34,565 bases of DNA from an uncultured Woeseiaceae bacterium (GTDB lineage: Bacteria > Pseudomonadota > Gammaproteobacteria > Steroidobacterales > Woeseiaceae), in contig CAMYLB010000154.1 in assembly GCA_947259145.1 (NCBI GenBank), positions 1 through 34,565 on the forward strand. The letters are read 5' to 3'. The notes under the pieces are model-generated. The model had not been told where the DNA came from. It made no database searches and saw nothing but the letters and a program-made list of their open reading frames with translations. Position numbers and translations under genes: made by a program. Shown in pieces: positions 25,636 through 34,427 of this stretch. Position 1 is the stretch's first letter. Every line of letters starts with the position of its first letter.

Positions 25636-27938
25636 TGGCAGACCCATAAATCGCACGCAAGACCGCTTCGGGCGTAGCGGGCGCGTGCAGGTCCGGCGAC
25701 GGCCCGTCATCCTCGGCGATCGCATCGCGAATCGCATGGAAAGCCGACAGGCTCAGCATCAACGGTGGTTCGCCAACAGCTTTGGAACGATAAATCGTGT
25801 CTTCCCGATTGCCAGCGCCTTGCGTGAGTTGCACACGAAAGTCGGGCGCAAGATCGGAACAGGTCGGAATCTTGTAGGTCGAGGGCGAGTGAGTGCCAAG
25901 TTCCCCCGCGTCGTTCCACCAAAGTTCTTCGGTGGTCAGCCAACCCACGCCCTGGACGTATCCGCCTTCCACCTGGCCCAGATCGACGGCCGGGTTCAGA
26001 GAATCACCGCAGTCGTGCAGAATATCGACCCGCAGCAGGCGATTCTCGCCCGTTAACCTGTCGACAACAACCTCGGTCACCGCAGCACCGTATGCGAAAT
26101 AGAAGAACGGTCTGCCCGAAAATGTCTTGCGGTCATAGTGGATTTTCGGCGTCTTGTAAAAGCCCGTCGCTGAAAGCGACACGCGATCAGCCCATGCCAG
26201 CTGAACGAGCTCTGCGAACGTCAGCGAATGACCTCCCGCGCGCACCGTGCCGGCAGCAAACCCCACCTCGGCCTCGGACACTGAAAAGTGCCGCGCGGCA
26301 TATTCCGTCAGACGCGCCCGGATTTTCGCCGCTGCTATTTGTGCGGCTTTGCCGTTCATGTCCGAACCACTCGATGCAGCCGTCGCCGAGGCGTTCGGTA
26401 CTTTGCTCGTATCGGCCGCCATGATGCGAATGCGATCGACGCCAATCTGAAACTCGTCGGCAACAACCTGCGCTACCTTGATATAGAGGCCCTGGCCCAT
26501 TTCGGTGCCGCCATGGTTCAGCTGCACCGTGCCATCCTTGTAGACGTGTACAAGCGCGCCGGCCTGATTCAGCAGCGTGTTTGTAAACGAGATGCCGAAC
26601 TTGACCGGTGTTATTGAAATGCCGCGACGCAGGATCTTGTTTTCGGCGTTGAACTTCCCGATTTCGGCACGCCGTTTTGCGTAGTTACTGTCCACGACCA
26701 GCTTATCGACGATCTCGTCGATAATATTGTCATCCACGGTCTGCTGATAATGCGTGACATTGCGCTCGCTTTTTCCGTAGAAATTACGGCGACGAATTTC
26801 CAGCGGGTCCTTGCCCCCTCGCGATATCTTCAATGACATATTCAATCGCGAACATGCCCTGCGGGCCGCCAAAACCGCGAAACGCCGTATTCGAAACCGT
26901 ATTGGTCTTGCACCGGTGCGAAACGATGCGAACGTTTTCCAGGTAATAGGCATTATCGCAGTGAAACATTGTCCGGTCGTTGACAGGGCCGGACAGGTCT
27001 GCAGACATGCCACAGCGCGACGCGAACTCGAAATCGATACCGAGTATTCTTCCCGTGTCATCGAAACCGGCGTCATAGTCGATGACAAAATCATGACGCT
27101 TGCCGGTCATGATCATATCGTCGTCACGATCGAGCCGCAGTTTGCATGGCTGTCCCGTCTTGCCTGCCGCGATGGCCGCAATCACCGCGATCAGCGCGGC
27201 CTGACTTTCTTTGCCGCCAAAGGCGCCACCCATGCGCCGGCAAATGACGACGATGTCCTTCGCCGAGCGATTGCTTGCGTGCGCGACCATGGACTGCACT
27301 TCGTCAGGGTGTTGAGTGGAGCTGTAAATGAGCAGCCCGCCGTCTTCCTGCGGAATGGCCATTGCGATATGGCCTTCGAGGTAGAACTGGTCCTGACCGC
27401 CCAGTGAGACGCGCCGCTGCACGCGATGCGGTGCATTTTGGAGCGCAGTGTCCGGATCGCCGCGTACCATCGTTTCGGACGGCAATACAAAAGACCGCTT
27501 CTCGACGGCGCTCAGCGGATCGAGAATTGCCTCGAGCTCCTCGTATTCGATAATCGCCTTCTGCGCGGCTTTGCGCGCGCCGTCCACGGTGGTCGCCGCT
27601 ACCGCAAATACCGGCTGACCTACATACTGAACGAGCCCGTCGGCGAAAACGGGGTCATCGGCAACAATCGCGCCGTAGTTGTTCTTGCCCGGAATGTCGC
27701 TGGCACGACAGACATCGACGACACCCGGCGAATCGAGAACCCCGGTCAGGTCGATGCCGATGACTTTCGCGTGCGGCTTCTGGCTCATGCCGACGGCGAG
27801 ATGCAGCAGGTCTCTCGGCTCCGGCAAATCGTCGGTGTACGCCGCAGTACCCGTTACATGCAGGTGCGCGCTATCGTGCGGCAACGATTTACCCACAGCT
27901 TGCACAGGCTTTGCGGCCTTATTAACGCTGGCGTCCAT
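25628..27938 (-). pseudogene. xdhB: XdhB, xanthine dehydrogenase molybdopterin subunit, frameshifted
   Basis: Large molybdenum subunit that hydroxylates hypoxanthine and xanthine to urate. The start at 27938 (MDASVNKAAKPVQAVGKSLPH) overlaps the xdhA end by 17 bases. The first frame contains TGTAAYTDDLPEP, GGQDQFYLEGH, MGGAFGGKE and NTAFRGFGGPQGMF. It leaves frame after VIEDIAR at about 26813-26820. The second frame resumes with GKDPLEIRRRNFYG and runs normally through NHGGTEMGQGLYIK and AVGEPPLMLS to the stop at 25628. The break lies in a G-run (GCGAGGGGGCAAGG): one extra G, or loss of about five bases relative to the usual IAR-x-LG-KDPL spacing, would explain it. The joined protein would be about 770 aa, the normal length. 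Confidence 0.92.
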
Positions 27939-29418
27939 ACGTGTACACCGTCGAGTCGACATTCCCTTGCGTTTCATGGAAAAAACGCCGCAGCAAATTC
28001 TGGACAGCACGCAAGCGGATATCTGCCGATGCCCGCATGTCACTTATCGGAGTGAAATCCTTTTGCAGCGCACGACAGGCATTTTCGATGCTCTTGTCAT
28101 TCCAGTCCTGTCCCACGAGTGCCGCTTCGCAGTGCGTGGCACGTTTGATAACAGCGGCAAGGCCGCCGCACGCCATGCGGAAGCTGCTGACTTTTTCGCC
28201 ATCAAGCACCAGGCGATATGCCGTGCAGACCGCTGAAATGTCCTGATCGAATCGCTTGGACCACTTCTGGCTACCGACGATTGCCTTAGCATCGGCAACC
28301 GGAATTCGCACTCGCACAAGAAACTCGCCGGGCGCGAGATCGTTAACCTGGTAGTCATGATAGAACTCATCCAGCGGCAGCTCTCGTGTCGTATCTCCAC
28401 ATCGCAATACCAGTGATGCGCCAACAACCATCAGTGCCGGCATCGTATCGCCGATTGGCGAGCCGTTTGCGATATTGCCGCCGAGCGTGCCGGCATTTCG
28501 AATCGGCGGCGATGCGAAACGACGGAACAACTCGTCCAGACCCGGGTAGTGATCGACGATTACGGGCATGGCGTCCGATAACGTGACGGCTGCGCCAACT
28601 TCGATATGCGTTGACGAAACAGACAGGTCCGCCAGTTCGGCTACACGCCCGGTATAGATCACTTTCTCAAGGTCACGATGCTGCTTGGTGACCCACAGTC
28701 CAACGTCGGTGCCACCGGCGAGAATTGTCGCGTCCGAATTGCGCGAGTAGATGGCGGCGAACGAATCGATATCGTACGGCGCGAAAAAACGACGCCCGTC
28801 GTGTTCGATGTCAAGACCCTCGCTGCGCGCCAGACTGCGGAGCTTTGCGATCCGGTCTTCAGGTTTCTGTGGCGCTCCAAACGGCTGCTGCAGCCAGTTC
28901 GATCGACGCTCGCCATCTCGTTGTTCGTACATGGCTTTTGCTGCCGCAATAATCGGTCGATAGCCGGTGCAGCGGCAGAGATTACCGGCCAGCGCGTCGT
29001 CGATTTCCTGCCTCGACGGACTCTCAGCCGTTTTATAGAGTGCGAACAACGACATAACGAACCCGGGCGTACAAAATCCGCACTGCGCTCCGTGTTCTTC
29101 CACCATCGCACGCTGCACCGGATGCAGCTGTAATCGGGCCGGAGCAAGGCTCTCTACCGTAATCAGTTCCTTGCCATCGATCGTTGGCAGGAACTGTATG
29201 CAGGAGTTGATGGCCTTGAGCGACAGATCATCGCCATCGCGATTCACTTCGGCGACAACGACCGTGCAGGCCCCGCAGTCGCCTTCGGCGCAGCCTTCCT
29301 TCGTGCCCTTACGGCGCAGGTCTTCACGCAGGAACTGCAGCACCGTTCGTGTCGGATCGACAGGGTCGACTTCGATGACCTCACCGTCGAGTACGAATCG
29401 TATGGACGAACCGGGCAT
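27922..29418 (-). CDS. xdhA: XdhA, xanthine dehydrogenase Fe-S/FAD subunit
   Basis: 498 aa. The N-terminal plant-type 2Fe-2S domain has C43, C48, C51 and C73 (KEGCAEGDCGACTVVV). The second 2Fe-2S domain has C113, C116, C148 and C150 (QCGFCTPGF, NLCRCTGYRPI). The FAD-binding domain follows from about residue 200 (ATILAGGTDVGLWV, RNAGTLGGNIANGSPIGD). It passes electrons from the molybdenum centre of XdhB to NAD+. The start at 29418 lies five bases after the uraH stop. Length and all cofactor ligands are normal, in contrast with the frameshifted partner. Confidence 0.95.
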   Translation of the reverse strand: MPGSSIRFVLDGEVIEVDPVDPTRTVLQFLREDLRRKGTKEGCAEGDCGACTVVVAEVNRDGDDLSLKAINSCIQFLPTIDGKELITVESLAPARLQLHPVQRAMVEEHGAQCGFCTPGFVMSLFALYKTAESPSRQEIDDALAGNLCRCTGYRPIIAAAKAMYEQRDGERRSNWLQQPFGAPQKPEDRIAKLRSLARSEGLDIEHDGRRFFAPYDIDSFAAIYSRNSDATILAGGTDVGLWVTKQHRDLEKVIYTGRVAELADLSVSSTHIEVGAAVTLSDAMPVIVDHYPGLDELFRRFASPPIRNAGTLGGNIANGSPIGDTMPALMVVGASLVLRCGDTTRELPLDEFYHDYQVNDLAPGEFLVRVRIPVADAKAIVGSQKWSKRFDQDISAVCTAYRLVLDGEKVSSFRMACGGLAAVIKRATHCEAALVGQDWNDKSIENACRALQKDFTPISDMRASADIRLRAVQNLLRRFFHETQGNVDSTVYTYGRQR

Positions 29419-29423
29419 CTGCG

Positions 29424-29771
29424 CTAGCTACCTCGATAAGTCGAGTAAGACCAGGGCGACGTGAGCAAAGGCACATGATAATTTTCATCGGCCCTTATCG
29501 AGAAACGAATGACGACCGTGTCGAGAAACGGCGGGTCGTCGACAGCTATGGCTAGCGACGCAAAATAGTCGCCGATATCGAACTCCAGCTCGTAGTGACC
29601 GGTTTGCATGGCCTCGCCGGCAAGCAACGGTTTTTCGGTGCGGCCGTCGCTGTTCGATGTCGCGCTGGCAAGTAACTTCCTCGCATCGCTGAGGCCAAAA
29701 AGACGAATGCTGACTCCGGCCGCCGGAGTGCCGTGCGTCGTATCAAGGATATGTGTTGTCAGTCGTCCCAT
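29424..29771 (-). CDS. uraH: UraH, 5-hydroxyisourate hydrolase (transthyretin-like)
   Basis: 115-aa transthyretin-related protein that hydrolyses 5-hydroxyisourate, the PuuD product, to OHCU. Diagnostic are the N-terminal RLTTHILDTTHG (catalytic His), the central Arg in VSIRLF, and the C-terminal YHVPLLTSPWSYSTYRGS ending in the YRGS tetrapeptide that separates it from true transthyretins. An AGGAAGG ribosome-binding site precedes the ATG. It is the first gene of the ten-gene purine operon. Confidence 0.95.
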   Translation of the reverse strand: MGRLTTHILDTTHGTPAAGVSIRLFGLSDARKLLASATSNSDGRTEKPLLAGEAMQTGHYELEFDIGDYFASLAIAVDDPPFLDTVVIRFSIRADENYHVPLLTSPWSYSTYRGS

Positions 29772-29775
29772 TCCG

Positions 29776-29820
29776 CCTTCCTGTTGGCAGCGTTTCGAGC
29801 TCTGCGGAATGACGATTATA
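29776..29820 (-). promoter_or_regulatory. Putative promoter -10 and ribosome-binding site of the purine operon
   Basis: On the minus strand a perfect TATAAT lies at 29820-29815, 44 bases before the uraH start, and the AGGAAGG site lies at 29782-29776. No recognisable -35 (TTGACA-like) sits 16-18 bases upstream, so activator-dependent transcription is possible. The 145-bp gap 29772-29916 otherwise contains only a short inverted repeat CCGGA-TATG-TCCGG at 29898-29911, just after the phosphoesterase stop. Confidence 0.5.
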
Positions 29821-29916
29821 CGACGCCGGGGACGCTGCGCGCGCCTGTACTGTATTTCTCGCCGATATAGCCGAGCCGGACGCGCTGTTCAATTGACCCG
29901 GATATGTCCGGCTTTG

Positions 29917-31594
29917 CTACGGTGCTTCAGACACAGCGAGTAACTCGTTGCGGCGTGCTGCCAGAGCCTTCAGGCGGCGCTTGTCCAGTACGTCACTGAA
30001 ATTCTCGGCAAGCACTGCATCGGTCAGGCCGGCCAGCGCAAGCCGCCAGCCGTCAGAGATATCCAGTGATACGCCTTTGAGATGCTTTGGCCGGCCTTTT
30101 TTGCCGGCGAACGACCGCTCGTGTTCGATGAGCATCAGGCGCCAGGTTGCGGTGTCATAAAGCATGCGTTGCATGCCGCGGCCCTCGTTGTAGATCAATA
30201 CGTCGAAGACGTACATTGCGCCCCATTGATCCATCAGGGAACACGCCGCCCCACCGCCCTGCCCCGATGCGGAGCGCTGCGACTCATCGTAAAACTTATT
30301 GGCCAGAAACTGCAGCGAACCACTCGTGCCGCCAACTTCGCGCAGAACGGTGACCGGCACCATGTCCAGTTCCAGCAGTCGATCCAGCCGATACGCGGCC
30401 ACGCCGGGATAAAAGCCGCGCCCCGATCGCTTTTCGAATATGGCCGACACGGAATTGCGTCCGTCGCCGACCTTTACGATTGATCGGCCGGACTGATCCG
30501 CCTGCTGCGACAGGATTTCGCCGTTTTCGAGCAGCTGCTGTAGCGCTTCCGGTGACATATTGTCCGGTCGCATACTGGCACCACGTGGATGCTCAATCGG
30601 CGAATAAGGATCGGCGCCCGACTGATTGACGACGGAGACGGTGTTGCCATCAAGAATCAGCGCATTACCGCTGCCCTTGTAGTAAAACTCGAGCATCCCC
30701 GTATCGACCTCGATGAGACGGCCGTCAAATCGCTGCAGCACTCGCCGGTTGGGTGTCGGCGTATGACCAACGACAACGCGGTCGGCACCCAGGGCGGCAA
30801 GGGCAGCCAGGAGTCGATGCTCCTCGATGAGTTCGCCGCAGGACACACTGCCGCGGTACCAGAGCGGGCCATCCGAATCAAAAAGGTCCGACTGGCCGAG
30901 CCGTCTGGCCACTGCAATGGCGTCCAGCGCAGCCGGCTTTTCGTCCAATGCCGGCAGATACGCATTGAGTACCGCGTCAGTGTCATAGTGACTGTCAGTC
31001 GGAAGCAAAACCTCAGCCTTGGTCAAGACCTGCAGTGCATCGACATAGGTGGTCAGTTCGCTCTTCAAGCGACCATTGACGCCATCGAGCCCGAGCTTTT
31101 CGACCAGCGGCGACAGGCCTCCGTGCACGAACGCGGTGCCGTTCACAACGACAATGACCGGCTTCGCCAGCAACCACCTGCCATACTTGCCATCGGGCCT
31201 GAACGCGCGTCTTAGCGCAAAAAAACCGACGGGAAACTGCTCGTCAAATTTCTTGCGCAAGACTTCGGGCGACGTGCCTCCGGCATACCGTTTTTCATAC
31301 GCCGTAAACCATCGCTCACGCTCCTCCGCCGTTTCGTCATCGGCAAACGCCGCATACTCGGCTTTACTGACATAGCGCAGATCGCCAATCAACGATAACG
31401 AGGTGGGTTTTACCCCCTGACCAGGCTTTTTGCTCGTCGATCACATCGGCTTGCTGCAAGGTCTCGACCATTGCACCGAAAGCACCATGTATATCCGAGA
31501 TGGCGACGACGCGATCTGCGCCATCAACTCGCCACTCATCGGCATACGCCAATGGCAGCAGAGCGAAAGCGACAAGTAATGTCAGTATGCGCAT
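29917..31594 (-). pseudogene. Calcineurin-like phosphoesterase fused to a kinase-like domain, core motifs deleted
   Basis: The start at 31594 gives a signal peptide (MRILTLLVAFALLPLAYA). A metallophosphoesterase follows: VVAISDIHGAFGAM (the DxH motif) runs to THLVIV in one frame. It resumes as IGDLRYVSKAEYAAF in another frame at about 31389, with a third conserved segment (RVVVGHTPTPN) further on. The missing part is where this family has GD..DRG and LLGNHE.MN, so about 45 codons (3n+2 shift) and most metal ligands are lost. The C-terminal half (from about residue 280) contains a kinase-like domain: AIFEKRSGRGFYPGVAAYRLDRLL, MVPVTVLREVGG, FDVLIYNEGR and LMLIEHERSF. Glu replaces Asp in the last motif compared with the expected LIDH. 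Joined length about 600 aa. Confidence 0.75.
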
Positions 31595-31729
31595 TAAGTT
31601 TTCCGCGTCCTCGTTTCCGGGCTGGCAGTACAGTTTAGTGGCAATGCCGGGTATCGGCAATTCACGGCCATAGCGGCAAATCAGGCTATGCTAAGCTTTG
31701 ACTCACCTGCAAGCCGATCGATCCAAAAA

Positions 31730-32791
31730 ATGTCCGTTCTGCGAATTGTCACGTTTTGCCTAATTGCTGTAGTGAGCAATCTGCCTGCGGTGAGCGCAGA
31801 CGAGCAAAAGCCGGCAAAACCAAACCCCCTGTTTGCCGATAATTCGCTTCTCGAAGTGACGATCACAGCGCCGATTTCGACACTGATGCGCAAACGATCC
31901 AGTGAAGAGTATGTAATAGGTCAGCTGGCCTACGACAATCCGGAATCCGGCGCCGCAGTGCTGGACGTCGGGATACGCGCGAGGGGCCGATTCAGGCGAG
32001 ACCGAGATGTTTGCTCCTTTGCTCCGCTACGCCTGAATTTCAAGAAAGAGGCAACTCGGAAAACGCTGTTCACGCGGACGGACAAAATAAAGCTGGTAAC
32101 GCATTGCCGCGACAAGTCAGCACGATACTCGCAAGGCGTGCTGCGAGAGTACCTTGCTTATCGCATCCTCAATACGATGACCGATAAAAGTTTCCGTGTG
32201 CGACTCCTGCGAATCAGGTATGTCAACACCGACTCGAAAAAGGCAGATCGAGTCGAATTCGGGTTCCTGATTGAGCCCGACGAAAGACTTGCAAAGCGCC
32301 TCGGCATGAAAGTAATGGACATTGAAAAAACGAGTCCCGACGCGCTCGACGGCCGTCACGCCAATGTGACATCCGTCTTTCAGTACCTCATTGGCAATAC
32401 CGATTTTTCACCAATCCGGGCCGCCGAGGGCGAATCCTGCTGTCACAACCATGTGCTAATTGGCGCCGAGACTGGCGACATTCTGTCCGTGCCTTACGAT
32501 TTCGATATGTCAGGTTTCGTAAATGCTACCTACGCGGTACCTAATCCGCAGTTTCGCATTCGCAACGTTCGACAACGACTGTATCGCGGGCGCTGCGCTA
32601 ACAACGAATATCTCGACAACACGTTGCAGGCCTACCAGGATCGCAAGCAGGATATCTATCAACTTGTGAGCGGATTCGAGTATTTAACCGACAAGACGAG
32701 GAAGCAGTTAATTCGGTACATCGATGATTTCTACGCCACGGTCAACGACCCGAAACAATTGGATTCCCGCCTCAAAAAACGTTGTATTTAG
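31730..32791 (+). CDS. CotH-like kinase-fold exported protein
   Basis: 353 aa. The ATG at 31730 starts a signal peptide (MSVLRIVTFCLIAVVSNLPAVSA); an earlier ATG at 31688 would put 14 polar residues before it. The body matches the CotH fold loosely: IRARGRFRR and PLRLNFKK (ATP lysine region), KLVTHCRDKSARYSQGVLREYL, the catalytic Asp region FQYLIGNTDFSP and the metal Asp in VPYDFDMSGFVN. CotH proteins are secreted or surface atypical protein kinases. The target is unknown. It is divergent from the phosphoesterase fusion across a 135-bp gap, and its stop is 14 bases from the convergent hydrolase gene. The coding sequence is intact. Confidence 0.7.
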   Translation: MSVLRIVTFCLIAVVSNLPAVSADEQKPAKPNPLFADNSLLEVTITAPISTLMRKRSSEEYVIGQLAYDNPESGAAVLDVGIRARGRFRRDRDVCSFAPLRLNFKKEATRKTLFTRTDKIKLVTHCRDKSARYSQGVLREYLAYRILNTMTDKSFRVRLLRIRYVNTDSKKADRVEFGFLIEPDERLAKRLGMKVMDIEKTSPDALDGRHANVTSVFQYLIGNTDFSPIRAAEGESCCHNHVLIGAETGDILSVPYDFDMSGFVNATYAVPNPQFRIRNVRQRLYRGRCANNEYLDNTLQAYQDRKQDIYQLVSGFEYLTDKTRKQLIRYIDDFYATVNDPKQLDSRLKKRCI

Positions 32792-32805
32792 GTCCGGCGG
32801 GTTTC

Positions 32806-33765
32806 TTATTTCAACCAATCGGAAATAATTTTCGTGGTGCGCGGATGGATGTAGTATCCGACCGAACTGTGGGGGTTTGACTTGCCGTAACGAACCGCGA
32901 GGTTGAACACACGATAGTCATGCACTGCACTGACAAAGCGCTGTTTTAGCATCTTCTTGAAGTCGTCGGCCAGCGTATTGTCATGACAGGTATAGTCATC
33001 CTCGGCCGCCACGTTGTGCCACGAAATCACGTTCGACGGAAACCGGCAATCGTCTTTTTCTTTACAGCCGAGCAGGCGCTTCTGCACATTGCTGTCACCC
33101 AGCGGCGACCCCAGGGTCACCCAGGACTCAACTTTCTTGCTGCCGTACTGCTCTTTGAAATTCGGATCATGCGATAGCTGCCACAATACGTCATAGGCAA
33201 TAACGCTGCCGCTGCCGTGCGTCATCAGCATGATACGATCGTCGCGGTCCATCAGTTCGCAGAGTTTTGTGCGTACGCGTTCACGCACTTTAGTCGCAAA
33301 GTCGAGCTTCGCATCGAAGTAGGCCGCGAAGTCCTTCGCTACGGAACCCAGCAACGGCATGGCGAGGCCGACGGAGCCAAGCACCGGTGCCGTCAGGCCT
33401 GCAATAAACTCCGGAATAGCCGATTTGCCGGGCAACTGATCATATTGGCGGATCCCGAAACGTTTGCGTTCCTTGATCTCGCGAAGCGCATTAAGCGCGT
33501 TGCGCCGATCACCGATATCGAGATCCATGTCGTACTTGCCGCCGGCTCCCTGCAGAATCTTCTCGCTTAGGTCACCGTACCAGGCGATGTGCTTTTGCAG
33601 GGCGTCAAAACCACCGACCTGGCTCGGAAAATCGCGTTCCATACCCGCATGGAATGCCGCCATCGACAGGTCCATATAGGTGTCGCATGGCGGCTTGAAG
33701 TCCCTGCCGTGCACCAGGAGCAGGCTTCGGTTCGACGGGCCGCTGAGATCATCCAGTGTCATCAT
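32806..33765 (-). CDS. Alpha/beta-hydrolase-like protein
   Basis: 319 aa. SLLLVHGRDFKPP near the N-terminus is the oxyanion strand motif. LMTHGSGSVIAYDVLWQLS near residue 185 is the elbow region. In most relatives the elbow reads HSxGS; here it is HGSGS, with the usual nucleophile position occupied by Gly and Ser one place later, so catalysis may be altered or the family may use this variant. A hydrophobic segment (AGLTAPVLGSVGLAMPLLGSVA) lies near residues 125-145. Later conserved-looking parts are VTLGSPLGD and WHNVAAEDDY. It lies 14 bases downstream of the DUF4956 gene on the same strand and is probably co-transcribed. Substrate unknown. Confidence 0.65.
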   Translation of the reverse strand: MMTLDDLSGPSNRSLLLVHGRDFKPPCDTYMDLSMAAFHAGMERDFPSQVGGFDALQKHIAWYGDLSEKILQGAGGKYDMDLDIGDRRNALNALREIKERKRFGIRQYDQLPGKSAIPEFIAGLTAPVLGSVGLAMPLLGSVAKDFAAYFDAKLDFATKVRERVRTKLCELMDRDDRIMLMTHGSGSVIAYDVLWQLSHDPNFKEQYGSKKVESWVTLGSPLGDSNVQKRLLGCKEKDDCRFPSNVISWHNVAAEDDYTCHDNTLADDFKKMLKQRFVSAVHDYRVFNLAVRYGKSNPHSSVGYYIHPRTTKIISDWLK

Positions 33766-33779
33766 TACGCGCGCAATAC

Positions 33780-34427
33780 CTAGTAATCATCTTCGCCGGC
33801 GTCTCGCCGGGTCAGCATGGTGAGGAACGGTCCCGAGAGCGTCTTGCCATACTCGAGCTTCCAGATTATGAGGGTCGCGAGCACGAACATCAGCGAGATG
33901 ATGCTGGCCACGCCGAGCGCACCGATACCGGATCCCAGGCCGATGCCAATCGCCACAAATATATACATCGCATCGGAAGGCTGGTTAAGCGTGAATCGGA
34001 ATCGAACTGCGGCAACGACACCGGCCAGGCTGAACGCCAGTGCCAGGCTGTTGACCACGATCATCGCTATACCGGTAACGACGACAGGCAAGATCATGAT
34101 GGTTTGCAGGAACGACTGGTCGATGCGCCGCGTCCGGCTGGTGATAAAGTAGACCCAGGAAATCGGCACGGTAAGGATCAACGATCCGATGCTGGCCAAT
34201 GCCAGTCGCAATGGTCCCTTGGGCGAGAGAACTGTCCGCTCGACACTGGAGTAGACGGGTTCAAACGAATCGAAATTCGCTGCCGCGAGCTCGCCGATAC
34301 CTCCTAATGGCAAGTATTCGTGCAGCGCCGGGAAACGCGACACCAGGAATATGACGGCCCCGAACCAGAATCCGTAATACGCCAGAATCAGTGTGAGTGG
34401 AATCAGCAAGCTTGCGGATCGTCTCAT
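33780..34427 (-). CDS. DUF4956 membrane protein
   Basis: About 215 aa. Two N-terminal hydrophobic segments (LLIPLTLILAYYGFWFGAVIF; LALASIGSLILTVPISWVYF) and two to three more after residue 105 (ILPVVVTGIAMIVVNSLALAF; FVAIGIGLGSGIGALGVASI). The diagnostic part is VRFRFTLNQPSDAMYIFVAIGIGLGSG, matching the R-FR-L-x-D-A-x-YIF-AIGIGL signature of DUF4956. A longer reading from ATG 34559 would add 44 polar residues and is judged unlikely. DUF4956 proteins are frequently encoded with CotH-like proteins and VTC-type polyphosphate polymerases; the latter is not in the window. The last 138 bases upstream hold nothing else except a possible plus-strand ATG at 34558. Confidence 0.75.
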   Translation of the reverse strand: MRRSASLLIPLTLILAYYGFWFGAVIFLVSRFPALHEYLPLGGIGELAAANFDSFEPVYSSVERTVLSPKGPLRLALASIGSLILTVPISWVYFITSRTRRIDQSFLQTIMILPVVVTGIAMIVVNSLALAFSLAGVVAAVRFRFTLNQPSDAMYIFVAIGIGLGSGIGALGVASIISLMFVLATLIIWKLEYGKTLSGPFLTMLTRRDAGEDDY

